Below are positions 25,856-33,909 of a stretch of 52,742 bases of DNA, piece by piece (positions within the stretch are counted from its first letter, which is position 1; each line of letters begins with the position of its first letter). The stretch covers positions 1 through 52,742 of the forward strand of contig NZ_RFFG01000054.1 of the NCBI RefSeq assembly GCF_003696215.1, given 5' to 3'. The stretch comes from Actinomadura harenae. Lineage in GTDB: Bacteria > Actinomycetota > Actinomycetes > Streptosporangiales > Streptosporangiaceae. The notes below the pieces were generated by a model. That model searched no databases. It was not told the DNA's origin and saw only the letters and a list, made by a program, of their open reading frames with translations. The translations under genes and the position numbers were made by a program.

Positions 25856-26005
25856 GACTGGGCCGCGCGTGTCCAGCCGCGCCGCCGGCATGTGGCCCCC
25901 GACACCCGCCCAGGAGGGCCCGCCGCCCCGGCCGGGCAGGTGCGAAACCCGCTCCCGCCCGTCCGCCTGCCGGCACTCCCTGCCACCCGCCTGCGGTCAT
26001 CGCTC

Positions 26006-27346
26006 TCAGCAGGCCGCGTCGAGGACCTCGGCGACCCGATCGAGCACGCGCGGCGGCGGGGTGTACGGGACGCGCAAGTGGTGGGTGAGGGTGGCGTCAG
26101 CCGCGAAACGCGGGCCGGAGGTGAGCTCGACCCCGCTCCTGCCCGCCCGCTCGACGACCGTGTCGGCGGGAGTGGCGGCGAGTCGCAACCACAGCGCGAG
26201 GCCGCCGGACGGAACCGTGAAGTCCCAACGATCGTCCTGGCCGAGCAGCGCGGCGAGGTGGTCGCGCTGACGCCTGAGTTCACCCCGGCGTCGATGGAGC
26301 ACCGCCTCCAGGTCACCGAGGAGTTCGGCGGCGATGAGCTCCTGCACGGGAGAGGCCGACAGCGGACCGGCGAGGGGATGACTCTGAAGCCGCCTGATGA
26401 GCGGCGTCGCCGCCCGGATCCAGCCGATGCGCAGGCCGGACCAGATCGCCTTGCTGGTCGAGCCGATCAGCACCGCGCCGCGGATCCGGGGCACGGGCTC
26501 CGGCCGGTCGCGGAGATCGAGGTCGCGCATGGTCTCGTCCGCGACGACGGTCACCCGGTGCCGGTCGGCCAGCTCGGCGACGGCTCGACGGGTTCGCTGC
26601 GGCATGAGCGCACCGGTGGGGTTCTGGAAGTCGGGCACCAGGTAGGCGAGCTGTCCCCGGGCGGCGGCGAAGGCGGCCTCGAGCTGGTCGAGGTCCCAGC
26701 CCCCGGCGGTCACCCTCACGCCGACCAGCTTCGTCCGGGAGCCGCGCAGCACGCGGAGCGCGTCGAAGTAGGTGGGGGTCTCGACGGCGGCCACCCGGGG
26801 TTCGAAGTACGCGGTGAGCAGGGCCAGCGCGGCGCGCGCACCGCCGGTGACGAGGATCTGCCCGGGCCGGGTGGCCAGCCCCTGACGGGTGTACCGAGCG
26901 GCGATCGACGCACGCAGCTCGGGCAGACCCGGACCTGGTTCGCCATGCTCGGCCAGCAGCGGAGCGGCCCGTTCCAGGGCCCGCCGCGACGCCGCCAGGT
27001 AGGCGTCCCGCGGCGCGGCCGGCACCGCCCGGCGCAGATCGGTGACGGCGCCGCCCTCCCCCGTCGCCGAGACGGGAGCGATCCGATCCGCGGCGGCCGG
27101 GGGCAGCCGCACCGTGCTGGCGCTGCCGTGCCGCGTCACGACCCATCCGCCGTCGCGCAACCGCGCCAACGCGGCCGTCACCGTGCCGCGGCTCACCCCG
27201 AGGGCGGCGGCGAGGTGCCGTTCGGCCGGCAGCCCGGCGCCGGTGCGGATGCGGCCGTCGAGCACCGCCCGGTCCAGCGCCGCGACCAGTGTCGCGTCGG
27301 ACCGCCGCCAAGGCCCCAACGCCCGTACCAGCTGCTCGGCTCCCAT
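26006..27346 (-). CDS. MocR/PdxR-type GntR-aminotransferase regulator
   Basis: A 446-residue fusion of an N-terminal GntR winged helix (LPAERHLAAALGVSRGTVTAALARL, about residues 39-63) and a fold-type I aminotransferase domain. The PLP lysine is in GSTSKAIWSGLRIGW (Lys 299), with the Asn motif in PDFQNPTGALM (238-248) and Asp in VVADETMRDLDL. These proteins use PLP or its amino-acid adducts as effector. ATG 27346 is preferred to ATG 27379 because family homology begins there and because two ACTGGWCCA boxes would otherwise lie inside the coding region. It is divergent from a PLP-dependent decarboxylase, its probable target. Confidence 0.9.
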   Translation of the reverse strand: MGAEQLVRALGPWRRSDATLVAALDRAVLDGRIRTGAGLPAERHLAAALGVSRGTVTAALARLRDGGWVVTRHGSASTVRLPPAAADRIAPVSATGEGGAVTDLRRAVPAAPRDAYLAASRRALERAAPLLAEHGEPGPGLPELRASIAARYTRQGLATRPGQILVTGGARAALALLTAYFEPRVAAVETPTYFDALRVLRGSRTKLVGVRVTAGGWDLDQLEAAFAAARGQLAYLVPDFQNPTGALMPQRTRRAVAELADRHRVTVVADETMRDLDLRDRPEPVPRIRGAVLIGSTSKAIWSGLRIGWIRAATPLIRRLQSHPLAGPLSASPVQELIAAELLGDLEAVLHRRRGELRRQRDHLAALLGQDDRWDFTVPSGGLALWLRLAATPADTVVERAGRSGVELTSGPRFAADATLTHHLRVPYTPPPRVLDRVAEVLDAAC

Positions 27347-27350
27347 CCGC

Positions 27351-27378
27351 ACTGGTCCACTTTCCCATGACTGGACCA
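27351..27378. promoter_or_regulatory. Paired ACTGGWCCA boxes, candidate MocR sites
   Basis: ACTGGTCCA (27351-27359) and ACTGGACCA (27370-27378) are direct repeats 19 bp apart start to start, each containing the palindrome TGGWCCA. They lie between the two divergent genes, about 60-90 nt upstream of the decarboxylase ATG. MocR proteins commonly bind such spaced repeats. Confidence 0.65.
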
Positions 27379-27439
27379 TGCCCTCCCTCCAGCGCCCGCC
27401 TACCGTCGTGGACAGCCGACACGAAGGGAGTCACCCCTC

Positions 27440-28837
27440 ATGCACCCGCGACTCGCGGAAGACCGCGAGGAACTGCCGAAGCTGCTCAGAGACGTGCAAC
27501 GGCACGCCGCCTCCCTTCTCGCGAGCCTGGACGAGCGGGACGTCGTCCCTTCCCCACCGGTCCCGCCGCCCACACCGCTGCCCGCGCGGGGCGTCGGCCT
27601 GAAGGCGACCCTGGAGGAGTTCGCCGAGCGCTGGGAACCGACACTGTCGGCGAGCGCGGGGCCCCGCTACCTCGGGTTCGTCACGGGCGGCGCGACCCCG
27701 GCGGCGCTGGCCGGTGACTGGCTGACCTCGACCTGGGACCTGAACGCCTTCTCGTCCCTGGACGGAGCGGGCCAGCACCTGGAACGCGAGACGATCACCT
27801 GGCTGCGCGGCCTCTTCGGGCTGTCCGACCGACACCACGGGACGTTCGTCAGCGGCGCCACCATGTCCACGACCGTCGGCCTCGCGACCGCCCGCGAATG
27901 GCTCGGCGAACGCAAGGGCGTCTCACCGGCCGAGGACGGCGTCGGCGCCCTCGGCCCGGTGCGGGTCCTCTCCGGGGCCGCGCATTCGAGCGTGTCCAAA
28001 GCCCTGTCGGTCCTCGGCGTGGGACGCACCGCCCTGGTCCCGGTGGACACCCTCCCCGGCCGCGAGGCCGTCGACATCGCCGCACTCGAGCGCGCACTGC
28101 GGGAGCACCAGGCCGACGGGCCCTGCCTGGTCATCGCCAACGCCGGCACCGTCAACACCGCCGACTTCGACGACGTCCTCGCCATCTGCGCGCTCCGGGA
28201 GCGCTACGACTTCTGGCTGCACGTGGACGCCGCCTTCGGCGCCTTCGCGGCCCTGTCCCCGGACCACGCGCACCTGGTCGACGGCCTCGACGCGGCCGAC
28301 TCGGTCTGCGTCGACCTGCACAAATGGCTGAACGTCCCCTACGACAGCGCCGTCCAGTTCACCCGCCGACGCGACCTGCAGACCGCCGTCTTCCAGAACG
28401 CGGCCGCCTACCTCGGCCCTCTCGGCGACACCCCCGACACGGCCCACCTCACCCCGGAGAACTCCCACCGCCTGCGGGCCATCGCCGCCTGGTTCACCCT
28501 GCGCGCCTACGGACGCGACGGCCACCGGGAGATCGTCGAACGCAGCATCGCCTGCGCCCGCACTCTGGGCGACGCCGTCGACGCCATGCCGGAGCTTCGC
28601 CTCCTCGCGCCCGTCCACCTGAACGTCGCCTGCTTCACCCTCGCGGAGGAGCCCACCGCCGAACGCCTCACCGCCCTCACCGACCTGCTCGCCGCCGAGG
28701 TCTTCCTCACCCCGACCGTCCTGGACGGCGTTCCGGCACTACGAGCCGCCTTCAGCAACTGGCGCACCGACGAACCCGACATCCACCGAATCATCACCGC
28801 CCTGCAAAAAGCGCTCCACAAACTGCAACCATCCTGA
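27440..28837 (+). CDS. PLP-dependent group II amino-acid decarboxylase
   Basis: A 465-residue member of the aromatic/glutamate decarboxylase family. The PLP lysine is in VDLHKWLNVPYDS (Lys 295), the cofactor Asp in WLHVDAAFGAF (Asp 263), and the cofactor-stacking stretch is SGAAHSSVSKAL (178-189). The N-terminal region carries the swapped helices typical of the family and the GFVTGGATPAALAG signature. It could be a decarboxylase or a related aldehyde synthase/lyase; the substrate is not readable. Divergent from the MocR gene, a pairing that suggests amino-acid-responsive induction. The GAAGGGAG region precedes the ATG. Confidence 0.85.
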   Translation: MHPRLAEDREELPKLLRDVQRHAASLLASLDERDVVPSPPVPPPTPLPARGVGLKATLEEFAERWEPTLSASAGPRYLGFVTGGATPAALAGDWLTSTWDLNAFSSLDGAGQHLERETITWLRGLFGLSDRHHGTFVSGATMSTTVGLATAREWLGERKGVSPAEDGVGALGPVRVLSGAAHSSVSKALSVLGVGRTALVPVDTLPGREAVDIAALERALREHQADGPCLVIANAGTVNTADFDDVLAICALRERYDFWLHVDAAFGAFAALSPDHAHLVDGLDAADSVCVDLHKWLNVPYDSAVQFTRRRDLQTAVFQNAAAYLGPLGDTPDTAHLTPENSHRLRAIAAWFTLRAYGRDGHREIVERSIACARTLGDAVDAMPELRLLAPVHLNVACFTLAEEPTAERLTALTDLLAAEVFLTPTVLDGVPALRAAFSNWRTDEPDIHRIITALQKALHKLQPS

Positions 28838-28860
28838 ACAACCTCGGGAGAGCACACCCT

Positions 28861-29035
28861 GACCTGCAAATACGTCGCCGCGACCAGCATCACCGCGGTC
28901 TCGGCCGCGCCGCGCCAGGACAGCTCGTCGTGCAGGTGCACGACGAGCTGTCCGACGGCGAAGACGAACACCGGGTCGAGAACGGCTCCAGCGGGGAGAC
29001 CGGGGGCGCAGGGCGCCCTCCGGCGCCGCGCTCAC
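28861..29035 (-). pseudogene. 5' remnant of an ltrA (low temperature requirement A) gene
   Basis: On the minus strand, GTG at 29035 opens a frame reading VLDPVFVFAVGQLVVHLHDE and LSWRGAAETAVMLVA, which is the conserved first-helix region of LtrA membrane proteins. Similarity stops after about 55 codons near 28865, where the frame runs into the 3' end of the decarboxylase gene. Full LtrA proteins are several hundred residues. The IS element sits 50 nt upstream of the start. This looks like a decayed, truncated gene. Confidence 0.5.
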
Positions 29036-29084
29036 GTCGGAACGCCCTTCAGGAACGCGGCGCGACCTGCCATGCATTCACTAG

Positions 29085-29100
29085 CCTCGCGCTTTCACGA
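29085..29100 (+). repeat. Left terminal inverted repeat of the IS
   Basis: CCTCGCGCTTTCACGA. Compared with the complement of the right end, 12 of 16 positions match (CCTCG, CTTTC and GA blocks shared). Confidence 0.8.
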
Positions 29101-29130
29101 GGGGTTAGACCAATCTGATCGTCTACATGC

Positions 29131-29202
29131 GAAAAGTGCCTCTGACCAGGAAGGGTTCGGATTGCGAAGTCAGAACCGGTTCCTGATCGGAAGGCACTTT
29201 TC
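29131..29202 (+). promoter_or_regulatory. Leader hairpin sequestering the transposase ribosome binding site
   Basis: GAAAAGTGCCT (29131-29141) pairs perfectly with AGGCACTTTTC (29192-29202). Inner blocks CCAGGAA/TTCCTG and GGGTTC/GAACC extend the stem. The Shine-Dalgarno GGAAGG (29189-29194) lies at and in the right arm, just before the GTG at 29205. RNA read in from outside would fold and hide the start; a transcript starting inside the hairpin would not. Confidence 0.65.
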
Positions 29203-29204
29203 TC

Positions 29205-30584
29205 GTGCATGGTAGCGGCCAGAAGGCCAAGATCGTGGTGTCGTCGGATGGTTCGGGGATCGTGTGCCAGGCGGGTGGCCTGTTGCTGACCGAGACGCTG
29301 CGGGTCTCTGGCCTGGGCCGGGGCCTGGCCGGGGCGCTGGAGCCGTGGCGCAGGGACCGGGCGGTCCACGATCCGGGGAAGATCTTCGCGGATCTGGCGG
29401 TCGCGGTCGCGTTGGGCGGCGACTGCCTCGCCGACATCGCGGTGCTGCGCGAGTGCCCGGAGGTGTTCGGGCCGGTCGCCTCGGATCCGACGGTGTCCCG
29501 GCTGGTCAGCGCCCTCGCCGACGGAGGGGCGAGGGCGCTGGCGCGGTTGCGTGCCGCTCGGGCGGCAGCGCGTGAACATGTGTGGGAGCTGGCCGGAGAG
29601 CGGGCGCCTGGCGCTGGTGGCGGGCTGATCCCCCTCGACCTGGACGCCACGATCGTGATCGCGCACTCGGAGAAGCAGGATGCCGCACCGACCTGGAAAC
29701 GGACGTTCGGGCATCATCCGCTGGGCGCGTTCATCGACCACGGCCCCGTCGGGACCGGTGAGGCCGCGCTCATCGCGCTCCGGCCGGGGAACGCCGGGTC
29801 GAACACGGCCGCCGACCACATCACCACCGCCCGCACAGCCCTCACCCAGATCCCCTCGCATCTGCGGAAACAGGTGCTGGTCAGGACCGATTCCGGGGGC
29901 GGCACCCGCGAGTTCCTCACCTGGATCACCCGATCGAGGTTGCAGTACTCGATCGGGTTCAACCTGACCGACGACATCTGCGCCGCGATCCTCGCCCTGC
30001 CCGAACAGGTCTGGGAGACCGCCTACGACGCCGACCGGCAGCCCCGGCCGGGCGCGTGGGTGGCCGAACTGACCGGCCTGCTCGACCTGTCCTCCTGGCC
30101 GAAAGGGATGCGCGTCATCGTCCGCCGCGAACGCCCCCACCCGGGCGCTCAGCTGCGGTTCACCGACCTCGACGGACACCGCTTCACGTGCTTCGTCACC
30201 GGCACCCGGCCCGGCGCAGGACACGGCCGGCTCGCCGACCTGGAGCTCCGTCATCGGCAGCGGGCCCGCTGCGAAGACCGCATCCGCACCGGCAAAGACA
30301 CCGGGCTACGGAACCTCCCGCTCCACGGCACCGGCCAGAACCAGCTCTGGCTCGAGATCGTCGCGATCGCCCTGGACCTGCTCGCCTGGACGCAGCTCCT
30401 CGCCCTGCACGATCATCCCGCCCGCCGCTGGGAACCCAAACGCCTGCGCCTGCGGCTGTTCACCGCCGCTGGACGCCTGGTCCGCGGAGGGCGACGCCTC
30501 CGCCTCCGCCTCGCCCGCACCTGGACCTGGTCCCCACTCATCGCATCCGCGATCGGCCGGCTCCAAGCCCTGCCGGCACCCTGA
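29205..30584 (+). CDS. IS1380-family transposase (DDE)
   Basis: A 459-residue transposase. Recognisable blocks are DLDATIVIAHSEKQDA (first catalytic Asp region), the second Asp in VLVRTDSGGGTREFLTWI, and the C-terminal region LWLEIVAIALDLLAWTQLLAL preceding a basic RRWEPKRLRLRLF tail, all in IS1380 order. The start is GTG at 29205 with GGAAGG upstream inside a hairpin. The frame is uninterrupted. The protein cuts at the element ends and inserts at 4-bp targets (CTAG here). Confidence 0.92.
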   Translation: MHGSGQKAKIVVSSDGSGIVCQAGGLLLTETLRVSGLGRGLAGALEPWRRDRAVHDPGKIFADLAVAVALGGDCLADIAVLRECPEVFGPVASDPTVSRLVSALADGGARALARLRAARAAAREHVWELAGERAPGAGGGLIPLDLDATIVIAHSEKQDAAPTWKRTFGHHPLGAFIDHGPVGTGEAALIALRPGNAGSNTAADHITTARTALTQIPSHLRKQVLVRTDSGGGTREFLTWITRSRLQYSIGFNLTDDICAAILALPEQVWETAYDADRQPRPGAWVAELTGLLDLSSWPKGMRVIVRRERPHPGAQLRFTDLDGHRFTCFVTGTRPGAGHGRLADLELRHRQRARCEDRIRTGKDTGLRNLPLHGTGQNQLWLEIVAIALDLLAWTQLLALHDHPARRWEPKRLRLRLFTAAGRLVRGGRRLRLRLARTWTWSPLIASAIGRLQALPAP

Positions 30585-30700
30585 CCAACACCTCCCGCCC
30601 CGACAACCCCAGGAAGGAACACCACCAGGGCCCGTGGAACCCCGCACACCCGGCGCGACAGCCGGGCCACCAAGCTGACCCACCACCGGAAAGACACCAC

Positions 30701-30727
30701 TGGTCGGGTCGCTACACGACCCGACCA
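30701..30727 (+). terminator. Perfect 11-bp hairpin near the IS right end
   Basis: TGGTCGGGTCG (30701-30711) pairs with its exact complement (30717-30727) around CTACA. It lies about 115 nt after the transposase stop and just inside the right terminal repeat, and probably ends the transposase mRNA. Confidence 0.65.
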
Positions 30728-30730
30728 ACA

Positions 30731-30746
30731 TCACGAAAGATCGAGG
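30731..30746 (-). repeat. Right terminal inverted repeat of the IS
   Basis: On the minus strand it reads CCTCGATCTTTCGTGA, the counterpart of the left end. It is followed directly by the CTAG duplication at 30747-30750. Confidence 0.8.
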
Positions 30747-30750
30747 CTAG

Positions 30751-31035
30751 GAGGTGTTGACTCCATTCACTGCGCAGGAATGAGCGGAGCCAACACTTGA
30801 TTGACGGCGGCCCACCTGGAATCCGCACGGACGGCCAGTTCCACCGGTGACTGTGAGTGACTGTCGGAGTCTAGGCATCAGGACGTCATCGCCCCCGGGC
30901 CGGCTCGGGACAGCTCCAGGCGGGTTGGGTCCTGTGGCCGACTCGGCAGACCGCGACGTGCGGGCGGGCGAACCCCCACCAACAGGGCAAGATCTTGCCG
31001 ACCGACGATGCGGGAACGGTCTACTGTTGATCTTC
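30751..31035. other. Gene-free flank right of the IS
   Basis: No open frame with coding character is visible. The imperfect inverted repeat AGGTGTTGACTCC (30752-30764) with GGAGCCAACACTT (30786-30798), 11 of 13 pairs, forms a hairpin that may be a left-over terminator or the end of an older element. The promoter of the DUF3224 gene must lie in the right part; TCTACT at about 31020 could be a -10. Confidence 0.4.
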
Positions 31036-31431
31036 ATGACCGATTCGCAGGTAGAACGTGTGGTTGAAGCCAACTTCGAGATCATTGACTTCGAGGAGAA
31101 GGTGTACGAGGAGCCCGCTGACGGCCCCAAGCTGACGCGGGTCACGATCCGGAAGCGCTACCAAGGAGCGATCGACGGCACGGGCGTAGCCGAGGTGCTC
31201 ACGGCACAGGGCGCCGCCGGCGGTGGCTACGTGGCCTCCGAGCGGATCGAAGGCACCCTCGACGGCCATCAGGGCACGTTCGTGATCCAACACCACGGGC
31301 TGGCCGACGGAGACGACCAGAGCAGCGACGGGAACATCATCCCCGGCTCCGGGACCGGAGGGCTCGCCGGGATCTCAGGTCGCGCGATGGAGCGCCAGTT
31401 CCAGGTCCTCACCCTCAGCTACAGGTTGTAA
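31036..31431 (+). CDS. DUF3224-family protein
   Basis: A 131-residue soluble protein. It begins with EANFEIIDFEEKVYEEP, then LTRVTIRKRYQGAIDGTGVAEVL, and has ERIEGTLDGHQGTFVIQHHG and PGSGTGGLAGISG in order, the layout of DUF3224 (allene-oxide-cyclase-like barrel; function unknown). The ATG at 31036 matches the family N-terminus; an upstream in-frame start would add about 60 non-homologous residues. The ribosome binding site is poor. Stands alone to the right of the IS. Confidence 0.82.
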   Translation: MTDSQVERVVEANFEIIDFEEKVYEEPADGPKLTRVTIRKRYQGAIDGTGVAEVLTAQGAAGGGYVASERIEGTLDGHQGTFVIQHHGLADGDDQSSDGNIIPGSGTGGLAGISGRAMERQFQVLTLSYRL

Positions 31432-31522
31432 GACCTCGACGAAGAGGACTCCGTCCGGCTTCAGCCATCCCACCACACCCCACCGGAAGTGAGAGGGGAC
31501 CACCACGCCGCTGGTGGGCCGC

Positions 31523-31981
31523 CTACTCGGACAGCATCAGGAGGGGGAGGGGGATGAAGGCGGCGCCGGCTGCGAAGCAGGCCAGTGGTCCGGCCGCCCA
31601 TGCCGCCGCTCGTGCTTGCCGCGCAGTGGCGCCTCTCCTCACCAAGGCCCCCCGGATCCGCTTGTAGGGCGGCTGCGTCCTGGCGGGCACGAAGCCGTAG
31701 GCGAGCGGTGCGCTGACCAGAATCATCGGGATGCCCCACAAGGCTGCGAGCCAGCGCTCGCCGGTGCTCTCCCCCGTGGTGATCGCACCGGCCCAGCAGG
31801 CGATGCTCAGCAGCATGCCGCCCAGTTGCACGGTCGCCGCGAACACCGCGGCACCGGCCACGCTGCCACCCGTCCATCGCGGGACCGCCCGGCTGACCCA
31901 GGCGACGAGCGATGGGCTCGCCTGGTCGGCCCAGACCACGACGACGACCAGGTAGGCCATGACGAGGATGCCCGTCAGCAT
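31523..31981 (-). CDS. Hypothetical membrane protein
   Basis: A 152-residue protein with membrane segments at about residues 2-18, 42-66, 79-96 and 125-149, and a basic cytoplasmic loop (PPYKRIRGALVRRGATARQ). The ATG at 31981 has GGGAGA upstream. I recognise no family. No operon partner: the DUF3224 gene is convergent and the hydrolase gene upstream is 217 nt away. That gap (31982-32198) shows no gene. Confidence 0.7.
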   Translation of the reverse strand: MLTGILVMAYLVVVVVWADQASPSLVAWVSRAVPRWTGGSVAGAAVFAATVQLGGMLLSIACWAGAITTGESTGERWLAALWGIPMILVSAPLAYGFVPARTQPPYKRIRGALVRRGATARQARAAAWAAGPLACFAAGAAFIPLPLLMLSE

Positions 31982-32198
31982 GGCGTCTCCCGCATCACGT
32001 CGCCGCCGGTGATCACGGCTACATCCTCCTCAGATCCCGCCGCCCCGCGCCAGGCCCCACTTCAGGGCACGGCTCGTCCCAGCGGTGACCACGCGGCTTC
32101 TTCAGGTGCGCTGGTTCGGTGGGTGGCCATGGCGGGGGCTCCGCCGTTGCGGATGACGGTTCTGTGGTCGCATGGGACGAGTTCGGGGAGCCGCTGGA

Positions 32199-32801
32199 TC
32201 AGCCGTGCAGGTCGTCCGCCCGGGTTGCGACTCGGCCGAACAGGTCGGCGATCGTGGTGAGGGCGGCGGTGTGGAGGGCGTCCGCGGGGAGCGGGGTGCC
32301 GTCCGGGGCGGGGAGGGGACGGGTCGCGCAGGCCTCGGCGACGACGACCGGGCTGTAGCCGAGGTTGAACGCGCCCTGCGCGGTGAACTGGACGCACATG
32401 TGCGTCATGAAGCCCGCGAGGATCAGGTCGGGTCCGGCGTCGAGGCGGCGCAGGACCGCTTCCAGGTCGGTCTCGTGGAACGCGTTCGGGAAGCCCTTGA
32501 CCACGACCGGCTCGCCGTCGCGGGGGGCGACGCGGGGCTCGATCCGTCCGATCTCGGCGCGGATGTCGTACGGGGTGCCCTCGCCGCCGTCGTTCACGAC
32601 GTGGACGACGGGGGTTCCAGCGGTCCGGGCCGCGGCCAGGAGGCGGGCTCCGGCGTCCAGCGCGGCGTCGGCGCCGGGCAGCGCCATCACGCCGGTGGTG
32701 TAGGTGTTCTGGAAGTCGATCATGATCAGGGTGCTCGCCGACAGCGCGGGCAGCGCGCCGGGCAGGCCGATCACGTCGCGCAGGGTGGTCGAAACGGTCA
32801 T
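32199..32801 (-). CDS. Isochorismatase-like cysteine hydrolase
   Basis: A 200-residue hydrolase with the triad layout of the family: Asp in LIMIDFQNTY (about 29), Lys in VVVKGFPNAFHE, and nucleophile Cys in GFMTHMCVQFTA, with a cis-peptide-type Gly-Phe-Met before it. Members cleave isochorismate, nicotinamide or other amides, and the THMCV context fits a general amidase. It follows the GlxA-type regulator on the same strand by 64 nt, a gap filled by a perfect palindrome. Regulation by that protein is likely. Confidence 0.86.
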   Translation of the reverse strand: MTVSTTLRDVIGLPGALPALSASTLIMIDFQNTYTTGVMALPGADAALDAGARLLAAARTAGTPVVHVVNDGGEGTPYDIRAEIGRIEPRVAPRDGEPVVVKGFPNAFHETDLEAVLRRLDAGPDLILAGFMTHMCVQFTAQGAFNLGYSPVVVAEACATRPLPAPDGTPLPADALHTAALTTIADLFGRVATRADDLHG

Positions 32802-32830
32802 GCGTGGCTCCTTCTCGGCAGGGTGGATCG

Positions 32831-32850
32831 CCCGTCCTGGTCAGGACGGG
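32831..32850. promoter_or_regulatory. Perfect 20-bp palindrome between regulator and hydrolase
   Basis: CCCGTCCTGG is followed at once by a sequence completing an exact palindrome (CCCGTCCT-GGTC-AGGACGGG as a hairpin). It lies 15 nt after the regulator stop and about 30 nt before the hydrolase ATG. It may be an attenuating hairpin or a protein site. Confidence 0.5.
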
Positions 32851-32865
32851 GAAGCAGGTGAGGAA

Positions 32866-33843
32866 TCAGGCGGCCGTGCGGAAGCGGCGACGGTAGGCCG
32901 CCGGGGTCGTACCGAGGCGGCGGCGGAAGGCCCGGTGCAGGGTCTCCGGCGAGCCCAGCCCGGACGCGGCGGCCACCCGGTCGAGCGACTCGTCGGTGCC
33001 CTCCAGCAGCCGCCGGGCCGCCTCGACGCGGGCGGCCTCGACAAAAGCGGCGGGCGTCGTGCCGGTTTCCTTGCGGAACACGCGGCTGAAATGCCGCTCG
33101 CTCAGGCACATCCGGTCGGCGAGCGCCGCCGCCGACAGGTCGGCGGCGAGGTTCGCCGTGATCCACGCCCGCAGCTCGTCGATGTCGCGGCGCTCGGCCG
33201 GGGCCTGCCACAGCGGGACGCTGAACTGGCTCTGCCCGCCCTGCCGCTTCAGGTACATGACGAGCTGCCGGGCGACGTCCAGCGCGACCCGCTCACCGTG
33301 GTCCTCGGCGACGAGCGCGAGCGACAGGTCCATGCAGGCGCTGATGCCCGCGCCGGTCCAGACGTCCCCGGACCGGACGTAGATCGGGTCCGGGTCCACG
33401 AGGACGTCGGGGTGGTCGGCGGCGAGCCGGTCGGCGGTGGCCCAGTGCGTGGTCGCCGTCCGTCCGGTGAGCAGGCCGGCGGCGGCGAGCAGGTGCGCGC
33501 CGACGCACACCGAGGCGACACGGCGGGCGTGCGGCGCGGTCTCCGTGATCCAGTCGACCAGCGCCGGATCGATGACCGGCGCGCCCGCGCCGTCGACGGC
33601 TCCCGGCACGACCAGGGTGTCGACCCGGCCGCCGACCTCGTCCAGGGTCAGGTCGGTGGCGAGCCGGACGCCCGCGCTGGTCCGAACGAGCCCGCCGTCC
33701 GTCCCGGCGAGCAGGACCTCGTACGGGGTCCGCCCGTCCGGCATCTCCCGGTTGGCCAGCGCGAACACCTCGGCGGGCCCGGTGACGTCGAGGAGGTCGA
33801 CGTCCGGGAACACGGCGATGACAACACGGTGCGAAGCGGGCAT
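32866..33843 (-). CDS. GlxA-family regulator (DJ-1/PfpI domain + AraC HTH)
   Basis: A 325-residue regulator. Residues about 5-190 are a DJ-1/PfpI-like amidotransferase fold with the elbow ASVCVGAHLLAAAGLL. Residues about 220-320 are a double AraC helix-turn-helix (LADRMCLSERHFSRVFRKETG and VAAASGLGSPETLHRAFRRRLG). ATG 33843 (MPASHRVV) matches the family start; the longer frame upstream is not homologous. It probably activates the downstream hydrolase gene. The ligand is unknown. Confidence 0.9.
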   Translation of the reverse strand: MPASHRVVIAVFPDVDLLDVTGPAEVFALANREMPDGRTPYEVLLAGTDGGLVRTSAGVRLATDLTLDEVGGRVDTLVVPGAVDGAGAPVIDPALVDWITETAPHARRVASVCVGAHLLAAAGLLTGRTATTHWATADRLAADHPDVLVDPDPIYVRSGDVWTGAGISACMDLSLALVAEDHGERVALDVARQLVMYLKRQGGQSQFSVPLWQAPAERRDIDELRAWITANLAADLSAAALADRMCLSERHFSRVFRKETGTTPAAFVEAARVEAARRLLEGTDESLDRVAAASGLGSPETLHRAFRRRLGTTPAAYRRRFRTAA

Positions 33844-33909
33844 GCGTCCATTCTGGACGCGCCGGACGCGTGTCCGCCATGACGCCCTCCTGTCACATCC
33901 GGCCACGCT

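Larger units (their letters stand above)
29085..30746 (+). mobile_element. IS1380-family insertion sequence, complete
   Basis: A 1662-bp element bounded by inverted ends beginning CCTCG and flanked by CTAG on both sides (29081-29084 and 30747-30750), fitting the 4-bp target duplication of IS1380 elements. It contains one intact transposase gene, a leader hairpin and a 3' hairpin. Size matches IS1380 itself (about 1.7 kb). It appears intact and could be active. Its left flank is the ltrA remnant. Confidence 0.88.

Noticed and set aside
25278..26270. Plus-strand frame translating the CCTGG repeat as W-P-G-L-A units
   Set aside because: It runs opposite the Rrf2 gene, has no family-like segments, and exists only because the repeat and GC bias avoid stop codons.
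29074..30772. CATTCACT on both sides of the IS as the target duplication
   Set aside because: The copies are not adjacent to the inverted ends; CTAG directly abutting both ends, and of the length expected for the family, explains the boundary better.
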